Numbered from the stretch's first letter, positions 8,296 through 17,504 are shown. The stretch: 61,661 nt of DNA from Streptomyces uncialis (GCF_001905345.1 NZ_LFBV01000010.1:809529-871189); one strand, 5' to 3'. Numbers and translations: made by a program. The notes: generated by a model not told the origin, from the sequence alone.

Positions 8296-9717
8296 ATGCG
8301 CACCACCAACCCGCACGGAAATCCGAACGGAACCAGCAGGACCACGAGCCGCCGGCACCGGCATCCGGTCAGGGCCCTCGCGGTCACCACCGCCCTCGCC
8401 CTGAGCCTGGCGGCCTGCGGTGACGACGGCGGCGACAGCGACGGCGACGGGGCGAACAACGCGACGGGCACCGCCACCGCGCCCAGTGGCTCCGGACTCC
8501 AACTGCCCAAGCTGGACGGGCAGAAGCTGGAGGTCGCCGCCGTATGGACGGGACCGGAGCAGGAGAACTTCAAGAAGGTGCTCGCCGAGTTCGAGAAGCG
8601 GACGGGCGCGAAGGTCACGTTCGTCCCCGCACAGGACCCGATCATCAACTTCCTCGGTTCGAAGATCGCGGGCGGCGCCCCGCCGGACGTGGCGATGCTC
8701 CCGCAGGTCGGCGCCGTGAAGCAGGCCGTCGACAACAAGTGGGCCAAGCCGGTCGGCGCGGACGCGAAGGAGCAGTTGACGAAGAACTTCGCCCGGGGCT
8801 GGCAGGACCTGGGGAAGGTGGACGGCGAGCAGTACGGCGTGTACTTCAAGGCCGCCAACAAGTCGCTGGTCTGGTACAACACGACCGTCTTCGAGAACGC
8901 GGGGGCGAAGGAGCCGAAGACCTGGGACGAGTTCATGGCGACGGCGCGGACCGTGTACGACTCGGGGGTGACCCCGATGTCGGTCGGCGGCGCCGACGGC
9001 TGGGTGCTCACCGACTGGTTCGAGAACGTCTATCTGTCACAGGCCGGGCCGGAGAAGTACGACCAGCTCGCCAAGCACGAGATCAAGTGGACGGACCCGT
9101 CCGTGAAGAAGGCCCTGACCACCCTCGGGGAGCTCTTCGGCAAGGACGACTATCTGGCGGGCGGCGCGGACGGCGCGCTCCAGACGGAGTTCCCGCGCTC
9201 GGTGGAGCAGACGTTCACCGGCGGCGACCAGCCGGAGGCGGGCATGGTCTTCGAGGGGGACTTCGTCGGGATCAACGTCGCCCAGGCGAACGCGAAGATC
9301 GGCACGGACGCGAAGGTGTTCCCGTTCCCCGCGGTGGGCGGCGAGGCGCCCGTGGTCAGCGGCGGTGACGCGGCGGTGCTGCTGAAGGAGTCGAAGGCGG
9401 GCCAGGCACTGCTCACCTTCCTCGCGTCGCCGGACGCGGCGGCGGTCTGGGCGAAGCTCGGCGGCTATCTCTCGCCGAACAAGAGCCTGGATCTCGCGTC
9501 GTACCCGAACGACGTCCAGCGGGACATCGCGAAGGCGCTGGTCGGCGCGGGCGACGACTTCCGCTTCGATATGTCGGACCAGGCTCCGCAGGCGTTCGGC
9601 GGCACCCCCGGCAAGGGCGAGTGGAAGGTGCTCCAGGACTTCCTGAAGGATCCGAAGGACGTGGCGGGGGCCCAGCAGAAGCTGGAGGCCGCCGCGGCCA
9701 AGGCGTACAAGGACTGA
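8296..9717 (+). CDS. Carbohydrate ABC transporter substrate-binding lipoprotein
   Basis: A 473-residue family 1 extracellular solute-binding protein. ATG 8296 is followed by an Arg/His-rich n-region, a hydrophobic stretch (ALAVTTALALSL) and lipobox LAAC with Cys41 as the lipidation site. A Gly/Asp spacer then tethers the domain to the outer face of the membrane. The mature part shows typical SBP features: WTGPEQENFKKVLAEFEKRTG near the N-terminus, and GGAPPDVAMLPQ and YGVYFKAANKSLVWYNT in the middle. The ribosome site is weak (GAGGACGGGG). It is first in a three-gene operon with two permeases, 7 bases before the next start. It is expected to bind an oligosaccharide or a polyol; the ligand cannot be read from sequence. 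Confidence 0.9.
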   Translation: MRTTNPHGNPNGTSRTTSRRHRHPVRALAVTTALALSLAACGDDGGDSDGDGANNATGTATAPSGSGLQLPKLDGQKLEVAAVWTGPEQENFKKVLAEFEKRTGAKVTFVPAQDPIINFLGSKIAGGAPPDVAMLPQVGAVKQAVDNKWAKPVGADAKEQLTKNFARGWQDLGKVDGEQYGVYFKAANKSLVWYNTTVFENAGAKEPKTWDEFMATARTVYDSGVTPMSVGGADGWVLTDWFENVYLSQAGPEKYDQLAKHEIKWTDPSVKKALTTLGELFGKDDYLAGGADGALQTEFPRSVEQTFTGGDQPEAGMVFEGDFVGINVAQANAKIGTDAKVFPFPAVGGEAPVVSGGDAAVLLKESKAGQALLTFLASPDAAAVWAKLGGYLSPNKSLDLASYPNDVQRDIAKALVGAGDDFRFDMSDQAPQAFGGTPGKGEWKVLQDFLKDPKDVAGAQQKLEAAAAKAYKD

Positions 9718-9724
9718 TCCGGCG

Positions 9725-11077
9725 ATGACGTCGGCAACGGCGGGGGGCACCGGCAGCGGCCCGGTGTCCCCCAGGTCCCCACGGCGCAAGAGTGTGACGG
9801 GTACCCGCAAGGCGGTGGTGGTGCTGTTCCTGCTGCCCGCCGTGATGCTGCTCGGCGCACTCGTGGTCTACCCGATCGGGTACTCGCTGATCCGCAGTTT
9901 CGTCAGCGACACCGGCGGCGGTTTCGCCGGGATCGACAACTACCGGGAACTCTTCACGGACGACGGCATCAGGACCGCGTTCCGCAACAACGTGATCTGG
10001 ATCGTCCTCGCGCCGACCCTGGCGACGGCCCTCGGGCTGATCTTCGCGGTGCTGACCGAACGGGTCAGCTGGGGCACGGCGTTCAAGCTGGTCGTCTTCA
10101 TGCCGATGGCGATCTCGATGCTGGCGGCGGGCATCATCTTCCGGCTGGTCTACGACCAGGACCCGGACCGGGGTGTCGCCAACGCGGTGTGGGTGGGGGT
10201 GCACGACACGTTCGCCGAGTCGTCGGCGTTCCCGAAGGCCCACCCGGGCCGTGATTCGCCGCTGCGCGCGGCGGGCGGCGGGGCGTTCGTCACCAAGGAT
10301 CCGGTGCGCGTAGGTGAGCCGGTCGTACTGCCGCTGGTCGGGGTGGCGCCCGATCTGATGCCGGACGGGGCGAAGGCCGCGAAGGCCGCGTCCGCCGATC
10401 CGGGGAAGGTGACGGGCACGACCTGGCAGGACTTCACCCGGGGCAAGGGCGTGGGCACCCTCGGCGGGGTCGACAGCGCGGAGCTCGGATATCCGGGGAT
10501 GCGGATCGAGGCCGTGCGGGACGGGACGGTCGTCGAACGGACGACCGCCGCCGCCGACGGGACGTTCACCCTGTCGGACAAGGCGGACGGGGCACTGCTG
10601 CGGCTGCCGGAGGCCAACTTCCGGGAGGCGTACAACGGGGTGGACTGGCTCGGGCCGGGGCTGGTGACCCCGGCGGTGATCGTGTCGTACATCTGGATGT
10701 GGGCGGGCTTCGCGATGGTGCTGATCGCGGCGGGGCTCGCGAGTGTGCCCCGGGAGCTGATGGAGGCGGCCCGGGTCGACGGGGCGAACGAGTGGCAGGT
10801 GTTCCGCAGGATCACCGTGCCGCTGCTGGCGCCCGTGCTCGCGGTCGTCCTGGTGACGCTGATGATCAACGTCCTGAAGATCTTCGACCTGGTGTACATC
10901 ATCGCCCCCGGCTCGTCGCAGGACGACGCGAACGTGCTGGCGCTCCAGCTCTACCGGTCGGCGTTCAGCGACGGCAGACCAGGGGTAGCGAGCGCGATCT
11001 CGGTGCTGCTGCTGCTGCTCGTGATCCCGGTGATGCTGTTCAACATCCGGCGGCTGCGGCGGGAGGCACGGCGATGA
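9725..11077 (+). CDS. Sugar ABC transporter permease, MalF-like with large extracytoplasmic insertion
   Basis: A 450-residue inner-membrane subunit that forms the channel with the next gene product. TM1 is about 30-55 and the next helices lie around 88-143. The C-terminal core (about 312-445) carries the EAA loop (MEAARVDGANEWQVFRRI) that docks the ATPase. The usual permease has about 20 residues between the third helix and the VDWLG segment. Here about 150 intervene (about 155-305), on the outer side, with a pattern suggesting a beta-sandwich (MRIEAVRDGTVVERT, then TFTLSD). This matches the position of the P2 loop of E. coli MalF, which contacts the binding protein. It ends in an ATGA overlap with the next gene. 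Confidence 0.9.
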   Translation: MTSATAGGTGSGPVSPRSPRRKSVTGTRKAVVVLFLLPAVMLLGALVVYPIGYSLIRSFVSDTGGGFAGIDNYRELFTDDGIRTAFRNNVIWIVLAPTLATALGLIFAVLTERVSWGTAFKLVVFMPMAISMLAAGIIFRLVYDQDPDRGVANAVWVGVHDTFAESSAFPKAHPGRDSPLRAAGGGAFVTKDPVRVGEPVVLPLVGVAPDLMPDGAKAAKAASADPGKVTGTTWQDFTRGKGVGTLGGVDSAELGYPGMRIEAVRDGTVVERTTAAADGTFTLSDKADGALLRLPEANFREAYNGVDWLGPGLVTPAVIVSYIWMWAGFAMVLIAAGLASVPRELMEAARVDGANEWQVFRRITVPLLAPVLAVVLVTLMINVLKIFDLVYIIAPGSSQDDANVLALQLYRSAFSDGRPGVASAISVLLLLLVIPVMLFNIRRLRREARR

Positions 11078-11991
11078 CCGCGCACGGTGGAACGGCCGCC
11101 CCGGCGGCCACGGCGAAGACCGGGGGGACGGCCCCGGCGAAACCCTCGCTCGGGGCACGGCTGGCGGGTGTGGTCAGCGGTGGGCTGGTACGGGTGCTGC
11201 TGGTCGTCGTGGGGGTGTTCTGGCTGGTCCCCACGTTCGGACTGCTCCTGTCGTCGCTGCGCACCCCCCGCGATCTCGCGGACAGCGGCTGGTGGACCGT
11301 CCTCACGGAACCCGCGCAGCTGACGTTCGGCAACTACAGCAAGCTGCTGGACAACCCCGCGATCACCGACTCGCTGTGGAACACGGTCCTCATCGCCGTA
11401 CCCACGACGGTGCTGGTGGTGGTGATCGGCGCGCTCGCCGGGTACGCCTTCGCATGGCTGGAGTTCCCCGGGCGGGACTGGTGGTTCCTCGGGGTCGTGG
11501 GGCTGCTGGTGGTGCCGGTGCAGGTGGCGCTGCTGCCGATCGCCCGGCTGTTCGGGGATCTCGGGCTGTTCGGGTCGATCCTGGGCGTGGTGCTGTTCCA
11601 TGTCGGCTTCGGGCTGCCGTTCGCGGTGTTCCTGCTGCGGAACTTCTTCGCGGAGATCCCCCGGGAGCTGCTGGAGGCCGCGCGGCTGGACGGCGCGGGT
11701 GAGCTGCGGCTGTTCCTGCGGGTGGTGCTGCCGCTCGGCGGTCCCGCGGTCGCGAGCCTCGGGATCTTCCAGTTCCTGTGGGTCTGGAACGACATGCTGG
11801 TGGCCCTGATCTTCACGGACGCGGCGAACCAGCCGATCACCGTGGCGCTCCAGACCCAGGTCCGCCAGTTCGGCAACAACGTCGATGTGCTGGCGCCCGG
11901 GGCGTTCATCTCGATGGTGATCCCGCTGGCCGTGTTCTTCGCGTTCCAGCGGCAGTTCGTCTCGGGGGTGATGGCGGGCGCGGTGAAGTAG
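11074..11991 (+). CDS. Sugar ABC transporter permease, MalG-like
   Basis: A 305-residue permease. ATG 11074 overlaps the stop of the preceding permease (ATGA), with GGGAGG upstream. Six hydrophobic segments are visible after a cytoplasmic Ala/Gly-rich N-terminus of about 40 residues. The EAA loop reads LLEAARLDGAGELRLFLRVVLP. It ends GAVK, as is common in this family. No ATP-binding subunit follows or precedes. In Streptomyces the shared ATPase MsiK energises many such importers, so it probably serves here. About 140 bases of G-rich sequence without a gene separate it from the convergent transferase that follows. Confidence 0.92.
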   Translation: MTAHGGTAAPAATAKTGGTAPAKPSLGARLAGVVSGGLVRVLLVVVGVFWLVPTFGLLLSSLRTPRDLADSGWWTVLTEPAQLTFGNYSKLLDNPAITDSLWNTVLIAVPTTVLVVVIGALAGYAFAWLEFPGRDWWFLGVVGLLVVPVQVALLPIARLFGDLGLFGSILGVVLFHVGFGLPFAVFLLRNFFAEIPRELLEAARLDGAGELRLFLRVVLPLGGPAVASLGIFQFLWVWNDMLVALIFTDAANQPITVALQTQVRQFGNNVDVLAPGAFISMVIPLAVFFAFQRQFVSGVMAGAVK

Positions 11992-12135
11992 CCGCTCGTG
12001 GAGCACAGCCGCTCGTAGTGTCCCGGTGGCCTGATCCGGTGCGGGGGCCGGTGCGGTCCTCCGGTGAGCGGGTGCGGGGGTCCGGTGAGGGGGTGCGGGG
12101 TCCGGTGGGCGGGGTGCCGCTCGCCGGGCCCCGTC

Positions 12136-14409
12136 TCAGGTCAGCATGAGTTCGCGGACCACCCGTTCCGCCGCGTGGCCGTCGTCGTAGGGGCAGAAGC
12201 GGGTGCGGAACGCCGCGCGGAGGCGGTCCGTCGCGGGGGTGTCCCAGCGGTCCGAGCGGAACAGTTCGATCAGTTCGTCCTCCACGGTGGCGACGGCACC
12301 CGGGGTGTCGCCGGGGCGGCCGGACAGCAGGTCGAAGTAGGTGCCGCGGGCCAGCCGGTACGCCTGCCAGTCGGGGGCGTAGGTGATGATCGGGCGGTCC
12401 AGGCAGGCGTAGTCGAACATCAGTGACGAGTAGTCGGTGATCAGCGCGTCGGCGGCGAGGCACAGTTCCTCGACCCGGTGGTGGGCGGTCACGTCGAGGA
12501 CGCGGGGGTGCCGGGGGACCTCCGCGCCGGGTCCGCAGCGGTAGTGGGCGCGGACCAGCACCACGTACCGGGGGCCCAGCGCGCGGACGAGGCGTTCCAG
12601 GTCGAGCCGGGGCAGGAAGCCGGGCTGGTGGTCCCGGTGGGTGGGCGCGTAGAGCAGGGCCGTGCGGCCGGGCGGGACGCCGAGCGCGGCACGCAGCCGT
12701 CCGACCTCGTCGGGTCCGGTGCGGAAGTAGACGTCGTTGCGGGGGTAGCCCAGTTCCAGGGCGCGGTACGCGGTGGAGGGGTAGCCGCGTTCCCAGACCT
12801 CGGTGGAGTGGGGGTTGGCCGAGAGGCTGAGGTCCCACTGGTCGGCGTGGGCGAGGACCGCGCTGAAGCTGATGCCGTGCGTCCCGGCGGGATAGCGGCG
12901 CTGGTCGAGGCCCATCCTCTTGAGCGGGGTGCCGTGGTGGGTCTGGAGGTAGGTCTGGCCGGGGCGTTTGGTGAATCCGCCGGGGAAGCCGGAGTTGCTG
13001 ACGAGGTAGGTGGCGCGGGCCATGGTCCGCCAGTAGCGGCGGGTGCCCTCGACGACGTACTCGACGCCGTCCGGGACATGGTGGCGGTGCTCGGCGGCGA
13101 CCACCCACACCCCGCGGATGTGCGGGGCGAGTTCCCGGGCCTTGGCGTACACGGCGGCGGGATTGCAGGAGACACCGCGGTTCCAGTAGGCGCTGTAGAC
13201 GGCCAGCCGGGGGTCGAGCCCGCGTCGCAGGTCGGCGCGGTAGGCGGCCCGCATGAGCCTGCCGCGCAGCCCGGCCCGTCCGCGGTTCAGTCCCGCGGCG
13301 AGGCGTCGGCGCCGGGTGCCGGCCTTGCGCAGCTTGTCGTAGGCGAGGGACGAACCGGCGGCGACCGCGCGTTCCTCCGCGGTCCGCGGGACGTGTCCGG
13401 CGGGTGCGTGGGCGCGGTGCAGCCGGGCGGTCTCCCGGAAGAAGTCCCGGCGGTCGGCGGACCTGATCCGGCCGGGGTCGGTGAGCACGGCGAGCGCGCG
13501 GGGGGTGAGGTACGGGAAGACCCGGGCGCGCTCGTCCGGTGCGAGGCCGCCGAGCAGGGTGTCGTAGCGGGCGAGGAACGCGAGGTGCGCGGGGCCGGGG
13601 GTGGTGGAGACGCTGCCGCCGCGCCGTTCGCGCCAGCGCACACAGACCCGGTCGAGCACGGTGGCCCGCTCGCCCGCCAGCAGGACGGCCCGGTGGGCGG
13701 GGATCACGTCCTCGTAGGGGGCCTCGTCGGTGAACCCCAGCGCGTGGGCGTGCCAGAACTCGCGTCGTACGACCCGGTTCCAGGCGACGGGGGCGAGGGC
13801 GAGGGGGTCGCCGGTCAGGTCCTCGTCGACCGGCCGGACGGTCTCCCACCAGTCGATCGTGTCGTGTCCGAACAGCAGGACCTCGGGGTCGCCCGCGTGG
13901 GTGAGGGCCCGGTCGAGGGCGGGGAGGGCCCCGGGCAGCAGCAGGTCGTCACCGTCGAGGAAGAAGAGGTACTCGCCCCGGGCGCGGGCGGCTCCCGCGT
14001 TGCGGGCCGCGCCCGCGCCGGTGTGCCGGTCCAGTCGGATCAGCCGGACCCGGGGGTCCCGGGCCGCGTACTCGGCGGCGATCGCGGCGCTCGCGTCGGG
14101 GGACGCGTCGTCCACGACGATGAGTTCGAGGGTGGGGGGACGGCTGGGGGTGGGGCGGTCGACGGTGAGCGCGGCGGGGGCGGCGAGGTGGTGGGGGGCG
14201 CGGCGGATGAGGGTGGGGCGGTCGGGGGTGCGGTCGCCCGGGGTGGAGGGGTCGGGGGTGGGCGCGGCGGGGGCGTCGGGCGTGGGGGTGACGGGGGCGG
14301 GGTCGGGGGTGCCGTCGGGGGGAGGGGTCTGTCCCAGGACCGACTCCAGGCACTCCCGTAGGTAGCCCTGAATGCGATATACGGGGACGACTACGGAGAA
14401 TCGGGGCAT
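12136..14409 (-). CDS. GT2 glycosyltransferase fused to TagF-type glycerophosphotransferase
   Basis: A 757-residue two-domain enzyme. The N-terminal GT-A fold (about 1-260) has FSVVVPVYR, VVDDASPD (99-105) and the metal-binding FLDGDD (150-155). It is interrupted at about 30-93 by a Pro/Thr/Ala-rich insertion. The C-terminal half is a CDP-glycerol:polyglycerophosphate transferase-like domain (PF04464 type), with HGTPLKRMGLDQ near 490 and LITDYSSLMFDYACLDRP near 655. The family adds polyol-phosphate or sugar-phosphate units to wall teichoic acid-like polymers at the inner membrane face. ATG 14409 is used. A likely promoter places the transcript start 2-3 bases before it. It has a paralog at 26545-28764. 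Confidence 0.87.
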   Translation of the reverse strand: MPRFSVVVPVYRIQGYLRECLESVLGQTPPPDGTPDPAPVTPTPDAPAAPTPDPSTPGDRTPDRPTLIRRAPHHLAAPAALTVDRPTPSRPPTLELIVVDDASPDASAAIAAEYAARDPRVRLIRLDRHTGAGAARNAGAARARGEYLFFLDGDDLLLPGALPALDRALTHAGDPEVLLFGHDTIDWWETVRPVDEDLTGDPLALAPVAWNRVVRREFWHAHALGFTDEAPYEDVIPAHRAVLLAGERATVLDRVCVRWRERRGGSVSTTPGPAHLAFLARYDTLLGGLAPDERARVFPYLTPRALAVLTDPGRIRSADRRDFFRETARLHRAHAPAGHVPRTAEERAVAAGSSLAYDKLRKAGTRRRRLAAGLNRGRAGLRGRLMRAAYRADLRRGLDPRLAVYSAYWNRGVSCNPAAVYAKARELAPHIRGVWVVAAEHRHHVPDGVEYVVEGTRRYWRTMARATYLVSNSGFPGGFTKRPGQTYLQTHHGTPLKRMGLDQRRYPAGTHGISFSAVLAHADQWDLSLSANPHSTEVWERGYPSTAYRALELGYPRNDVYFRTGPDEVGRLRAALGVPPGRTALLYAPTHRDHQPGFLPRLDLERLVRALGPRYVVLVRAHYRCGPGAEVPRHPRVLDVTAHHRVEELCLAADALITDYSSLMFDYACLDRPIITYAPDWQAYRLARGTYFDLLSGRPGDTPGAVATVEDELIELFRSDRWDTPATDRLRAAFRTRFCPYDDGHAAERVVRELMLT

Positions 14410-14417
14410 AACTCTCG

Positions 14418-14446
14418 ACGGTAGTCAGGTCGGCCCAGCCTGTCGA
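14418..14446 (-). promoter_or_regulatory. Candidate promoter, near-leaderless
   Basis: On the minus strand, TCGACA (14446-14441) and TACCGT (14423-14418) are separated by exactly 17 bases, resembling a housekeeping-sigma promoter. Initiation about 7 bases beyond the -10 falls near 14411, almost at the ATG (14409) of the transferase gene. Confidence 0.4.
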
Positions 14447-14738
14447 AGACCGTTCGTCACTCGATGGGGTGATCAACGGCGCGGGCGATGACGGGAATCG
14501 GCAAAGGCGACGAACCCTCCCCTTTGCTGAGAGGTCACGCGTCTCACGCTTTCCCGTCGAAAGGCGGCGCCACGTGCAGCTCCCGCCCAGCCCCGTCCTG
14601 CCCGGCAGCCACGCGGAACGCCGCACGGCGGCATGCCGCCAGCGCCGGCAGGAGCTCGGCCGGCGGTCCGGCACGTCCTCCCCCAGGGGCGGGGATTCCC
14701 CGCCCCGGCCGCACCACCACCGATCACGGGGCTCCGAC

Positions 14739-14777
14739 ATGACCATCGACACCGCACGACACGGAGGCGCACGATGA
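14739..14777 (+). CDS. Possible 12-residue leader peptide
   Basis: ATG 14739 opens a frame reading MTIDTARHGGAR. Its TGA overlaps the ATG of the following membrane protein gene (ATGA). The GGAGG of the downstream gene lies inside this frame. It could couple translation or could be chance. The stretch from 14410 to 14738 otherwise shows no gene apart from the promoter candidate at its left end. Confidence 0.3.
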   Translation: MTIDTARHGGAR

Positions 14778-16336
14778 GCGCCGATCTCCTGACCCGTACC
14801 CGGGCCCGGGGCGCTACCGCGCTTCGCGGACACCGCCGGCGCCCCACTCCGTTCATGGTGTTCGGCGGGCTGTTCTGGCTGGTGATGTCCCTCGCGTACT
14901 GGCGGGTGCCGATGTGCTGCGACTTCGGGCAGCACGCGGCCGTGGTGGAACGTCTCACGGCGGATCTGCTGTCGCCCCGGCACCCGATGGCCGACCTGCC
15001 GGGCGACGGCAGCCCCTACTACACGCCGTACGCGGTGACGCAGGCGCTGTTCGCGAAGCTCACGGGCCTCGCGGGCTGGGAGGTCGTCAAACTCTCCGGC
15101 CCGGTGAACCTGCTGGTCCTGCTCACCGGTGTCGCCCGGTTCACCCGCGCGGTCTCCCGCCCCACGACCGGGCCGTGGGCACCGGTGTTCGCGCTGGCCG
15201 CGATGCTGCTGCTGTGGGGCACGCTCGGCACCTGGTGGTCCGGGTTCCTCGGGCTGATGTCGATGACGGGGAACCTCGGGTACCCGTCCACGTTCGCGAT
15301 CGGCCTGACCTTCTGGGCCTGGGCGTGGACGGCGTCGCTGATCCGGGACTCCGCGCCCCGGTGGCGGGGACACGCGGGACTGGGCGCGCTGCTCGGGCTG
15401 ATCCTGCTCGTCCACCCGATCACCGTGATCGCGGCGGCCGTCGGCGTCGCGGCGTTCGTCGTCCCCGCGCACGGGCGGCAGTGGCTGTCACGCGCGGCGT
15501 GGCGCCGGTACGGGGTCGGGCTGCCGTGGCTGCTCGCCGCGCTCGCGGCGTGCGCGGTGGCGGCGATGTGGCCGTACTTCTCGGTGTTCTCACTGGCGGG
15601 CGACTCCAGCGTGGACGCCATCCACGCACGGCTCTACCGGAACACCCGCGAGCGCTTCTGGCTCGGGGCGCTGGGGCTGCCCGCGCTGTGGGCCAGATGG
15701 CGGCGCGACGGCGGCCGGGACCCGCTGGTCCTGATGTTCGGCCTGGACCTGCTGGTCATCGCGTACGGCTGGTTCACCGGGCACTACACCTACGGACGGG
15801 TGATGGGTATGGCCCTGGTCCCGCTGCACTTCGCCCTCGCGGTGGAGCTGGCCACGCCCCGGCCCTGGTCACGGCGGCGGCGTGCGCTCGGCGTGGCGGC
15901 CGTGGCGGCGGCGCTGACCGGCTTCCTCACGGTGCACGCGGGGGCGGTGGTGCCCCGCTCGCTGGACCCGGTCGGGTTCAAGCAGCCGCCGCGGTGGCCC
16001 ACGTACGCGTGGGTGACGCAGCATGTCGGGCGCGGCGAGGTGATCCTCGCGGACGGGTACCGGCCTGCCCGGTCACTGCCGGGGTACGGGCTGAACCTGG
16101 TGGCGCCGCCGTGGCCCGATCCCGCGCTGGAGGAACGCGAGCGGAGCCGCCGGTGGTCGGCGGTGCACACCTATCTCGCGCCGAACTCCTCGCCCACGCG
16201 GCGGGCGGAGATCGTGAAGCGCTACGGGGTGCGGTGGCTGCTGCTGTCGCCCCGGCAGACGGCTCCGCCGGAGGCGGTCGTCGTCGCGTGGGACCCGCGC
16301 AGCGGGGAGGTGCTCGCCCGGGTGCGGGGCGCCTGA
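14774..16336 (+). CDS. Polytopic membrane protein, GT-C-like
   Basis: A 520-residue protein starting at ATG 14774, with GGAGG 7 bases upstream. About 11-12 hydrophobic helices are followed by a soluble C-terminal tail. The first extracytoplasmic loop carries FGQHAAVVERLTADLL and GDGSPYYTPYAV. The paralog at 28872-30428 has the same signature (MHAATVERLRHDL, SPYYSPWTV). This architecture, with an acidic/His first loop and a soluble tail, is typical of GT-C glycosyltransferases that use lipid-linked sugars. The only acid in that loop region that fits is in the CCDFG motif, so catalysis is not shown. It lies divergent from the GT2/TagF fusion, consistent with one glycopolymer pathway. I do not recognise a characterised homolog. 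Confidence 0.7.
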   Translation: MSADLLTRTRARGATALRGHRRRPTPFMVFGGLFWLVMSLAYWRVPMCCDFGQHAAVVERLTADLLSPRHPMADLPGDGSPYYTPYAVTQALFAKLTGLAGWEVVKLSGPVNLLVLLTGVARFTRAVSRPTTGPWAPVFALAAMLLLWGTLGTWWSGFLGLMSMTGNLGYPSTFAIGLTFWAWAWTASLIRDSAPRWRGHAGLGALLGLILLVHPITVIAAAVGVAAFVVPAHGRQWLSRAAWRRYGVGLPWLLAALAACAVAAMWPYFSVFSLAGDSSVDAIHARLYRNTRERFWLGALGLPALWARWRRDGGRDPLVLMFGLDLLVIAYGWFTGHYTYGRVMGMALVPLHFALAVELATPRPWSRRRRALGVAAVAAALTGFLTVHAGAVVPRSLDPVGFKQPPRWPTYAWVTQHVGRGEVILADGYRPARSLPGYGLNLVAPPWPDPALEERERSRRWSAVHTYLAPNSSPTRRAEIVKRYGVRWLLLSPRQTAPPEAVVVAWDPRSGEVLARVRGA

Positions 16337-16504
16337 CCAGGGCACCCCGTACGCGGGTGACGGGCGTCTGACCAGGACGCCGGGGTGCGCCGGGCGGGCC
16401 CGGCGCACGATCGGGGGGCGAGGATGCGCGGGGCCGCTGGTGGGGGGGGATACCAGCGGCCCCGCCACACCCTCTGTGGTGTCTGACGAGCGGGGCGGGG
16501 GGAT

Positions 16505-16873
16505 TGTTCCCCTCGGGTCGCCTTCACTTGCGCTTCCTGGGTCTGTCCGGCGGGGGGTACTTCGTTCCTGTGCCGTCGCTCGGTGGGTTTGCGCAGTTCC
16601 CCGCGGGTCGCCTTCGCTTGCGCTTCCTGGGTCTGTCCGGCGGGGGGTACTTCGTTCCTGTGCTGTCGCTCGTGGGTTTGCGCAGTTCCCCGCGCCCCTG
16701 GGTGGGTGCCTCTTGCTGTCGCTCTTCGGGTGCGGGGCTGCCCTCGTCTTTTGCGCAGTTCCCCGCGGGTCGCCTTCGCTTGCGCTTCCCAGGTCTGTCC
16801 GGGTGGGCGCACTTCGTTCCTGTGCTGTCGCTCGTGGGTTTGCGCAGTTCCCCGCGCCCCTTTGGGGGCGCTG
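16505..16873 (+). repeat. Modular 3' array R4
   Basis: Cores GCGCAGTTCCCCGCG start at 16591, 16680, 16753 and 16842, giving spacings of 89, 73 and 89. The 89-base units share CGGGTCGCCTTCGCTTGCG and the 73-base unit has TCGCTCTTCGGGTGCGGG. It ends with the cap GCGCCCCTTTGGGGGCGC and points away from the upstream membrane protein gene. No gene is seen between 16337 and 16967. Confidence 0.85.
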
Positions 16874-16967
16874 CCTGGCTGATGGTGTCCTTCGGGTGCG
16901 GGGCTGTTCCTGTGGACTGGGGGTTAATGGGTCGCGGGGGGTGTGGGGGTGTTGGTAGGTAGGGGGG

Positions 16968-17504
16968 ATGACGGATGGGGTGGGTGTTTTCGGTGCGGGG
17001 GCTCGGTTGCGGGCCGCGGGGGCGGGGGACGGGGGGTTTCTGGGGGAAGTGCTGCTCGCGGCGTTCAACTGGGACGGGCCCCGGTTCACCCTTGACGAGG
17101 CCCTGGGGACGCCGGACATCGCGCACTACGTCACGGGGTGGCCCCGGCCGGGAGACTTCGGCGTGGTGGCCGAGGACGACGCCGGGCGGCCTGTGGGTGC
17201 TGCCTGGGCGCGGGTCTTCCCGGCCGACGAGCCCGGCTACGGCCATGTCGACCCGCAGGTACCGGAGCTGACCATCGGTGTCTTGCCCGGACATCGGGGG
17301 CGCGGTGTCGGGAGTGCCCTGCTGGACGAACTGGTGAGGCTGGCGGAGCGGTCCGGCGCCGACGGGCTGAGCCTCAGTGTGGAGGACGGGAACCCGGCCG
17401 TCCGCCTCTATGCCGCCCGCGGCTTCACCGCCGTGGGACGTGAGGGGGCGTCGGACACGATGCTGCTCCCGCTCCCCGGCGCGTCCACAGCCACAGGCCG
17501 GTGA
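16968..17504 (+). CDS. GNAT-family N-acetyltransferase
   Basis: A 178-residue acetyl-CoA-dependent transferase with unknown acceptor. ATG 16968 follows directly on a G-rich stretch (AGGGGGG). The acetyl-CoA pyrophosphate loop is VLPGHRGRGVGSALL, and the C-terminal GNAT strand/helix is present (EDGNPAVRLYAARGFTAVGREG). TIGVLP forms the beta-bulge strand before it. The size is normal for the superfamily. Its last 80 bases overlap, in antisense, the 3' end of the convergent exporter gene. The placement next to a drug-type exporter and a repressor hints at a small-molecule resistance role, which is inference only. Confidence 0.85.
   Translation: MTDGVGVFGAGARLRAAGAGDGGFLGEVLLAAFNWDGPRFTLDEALGTPDIAHYVTGWPRPGDFGVVAEDDAGRPVGAAWARVFPADEPGYGHVDPQVPELTIGVLPGHRGRGVGSALLDELVRLAERSGADGLSLSVEDGNPAVRLYAARGFTAVGREGASDTMLLPLPGASTATGR

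Noticed and set aside
7332..8423. Long open frames across the repeat arrays (also 23724-24977, 31057-31960 and others)
   Set aside because: They translate the repeats into Arg/Pro/Ser-rich strings repeated in several frames and strands, with no domain and no ribosome site.
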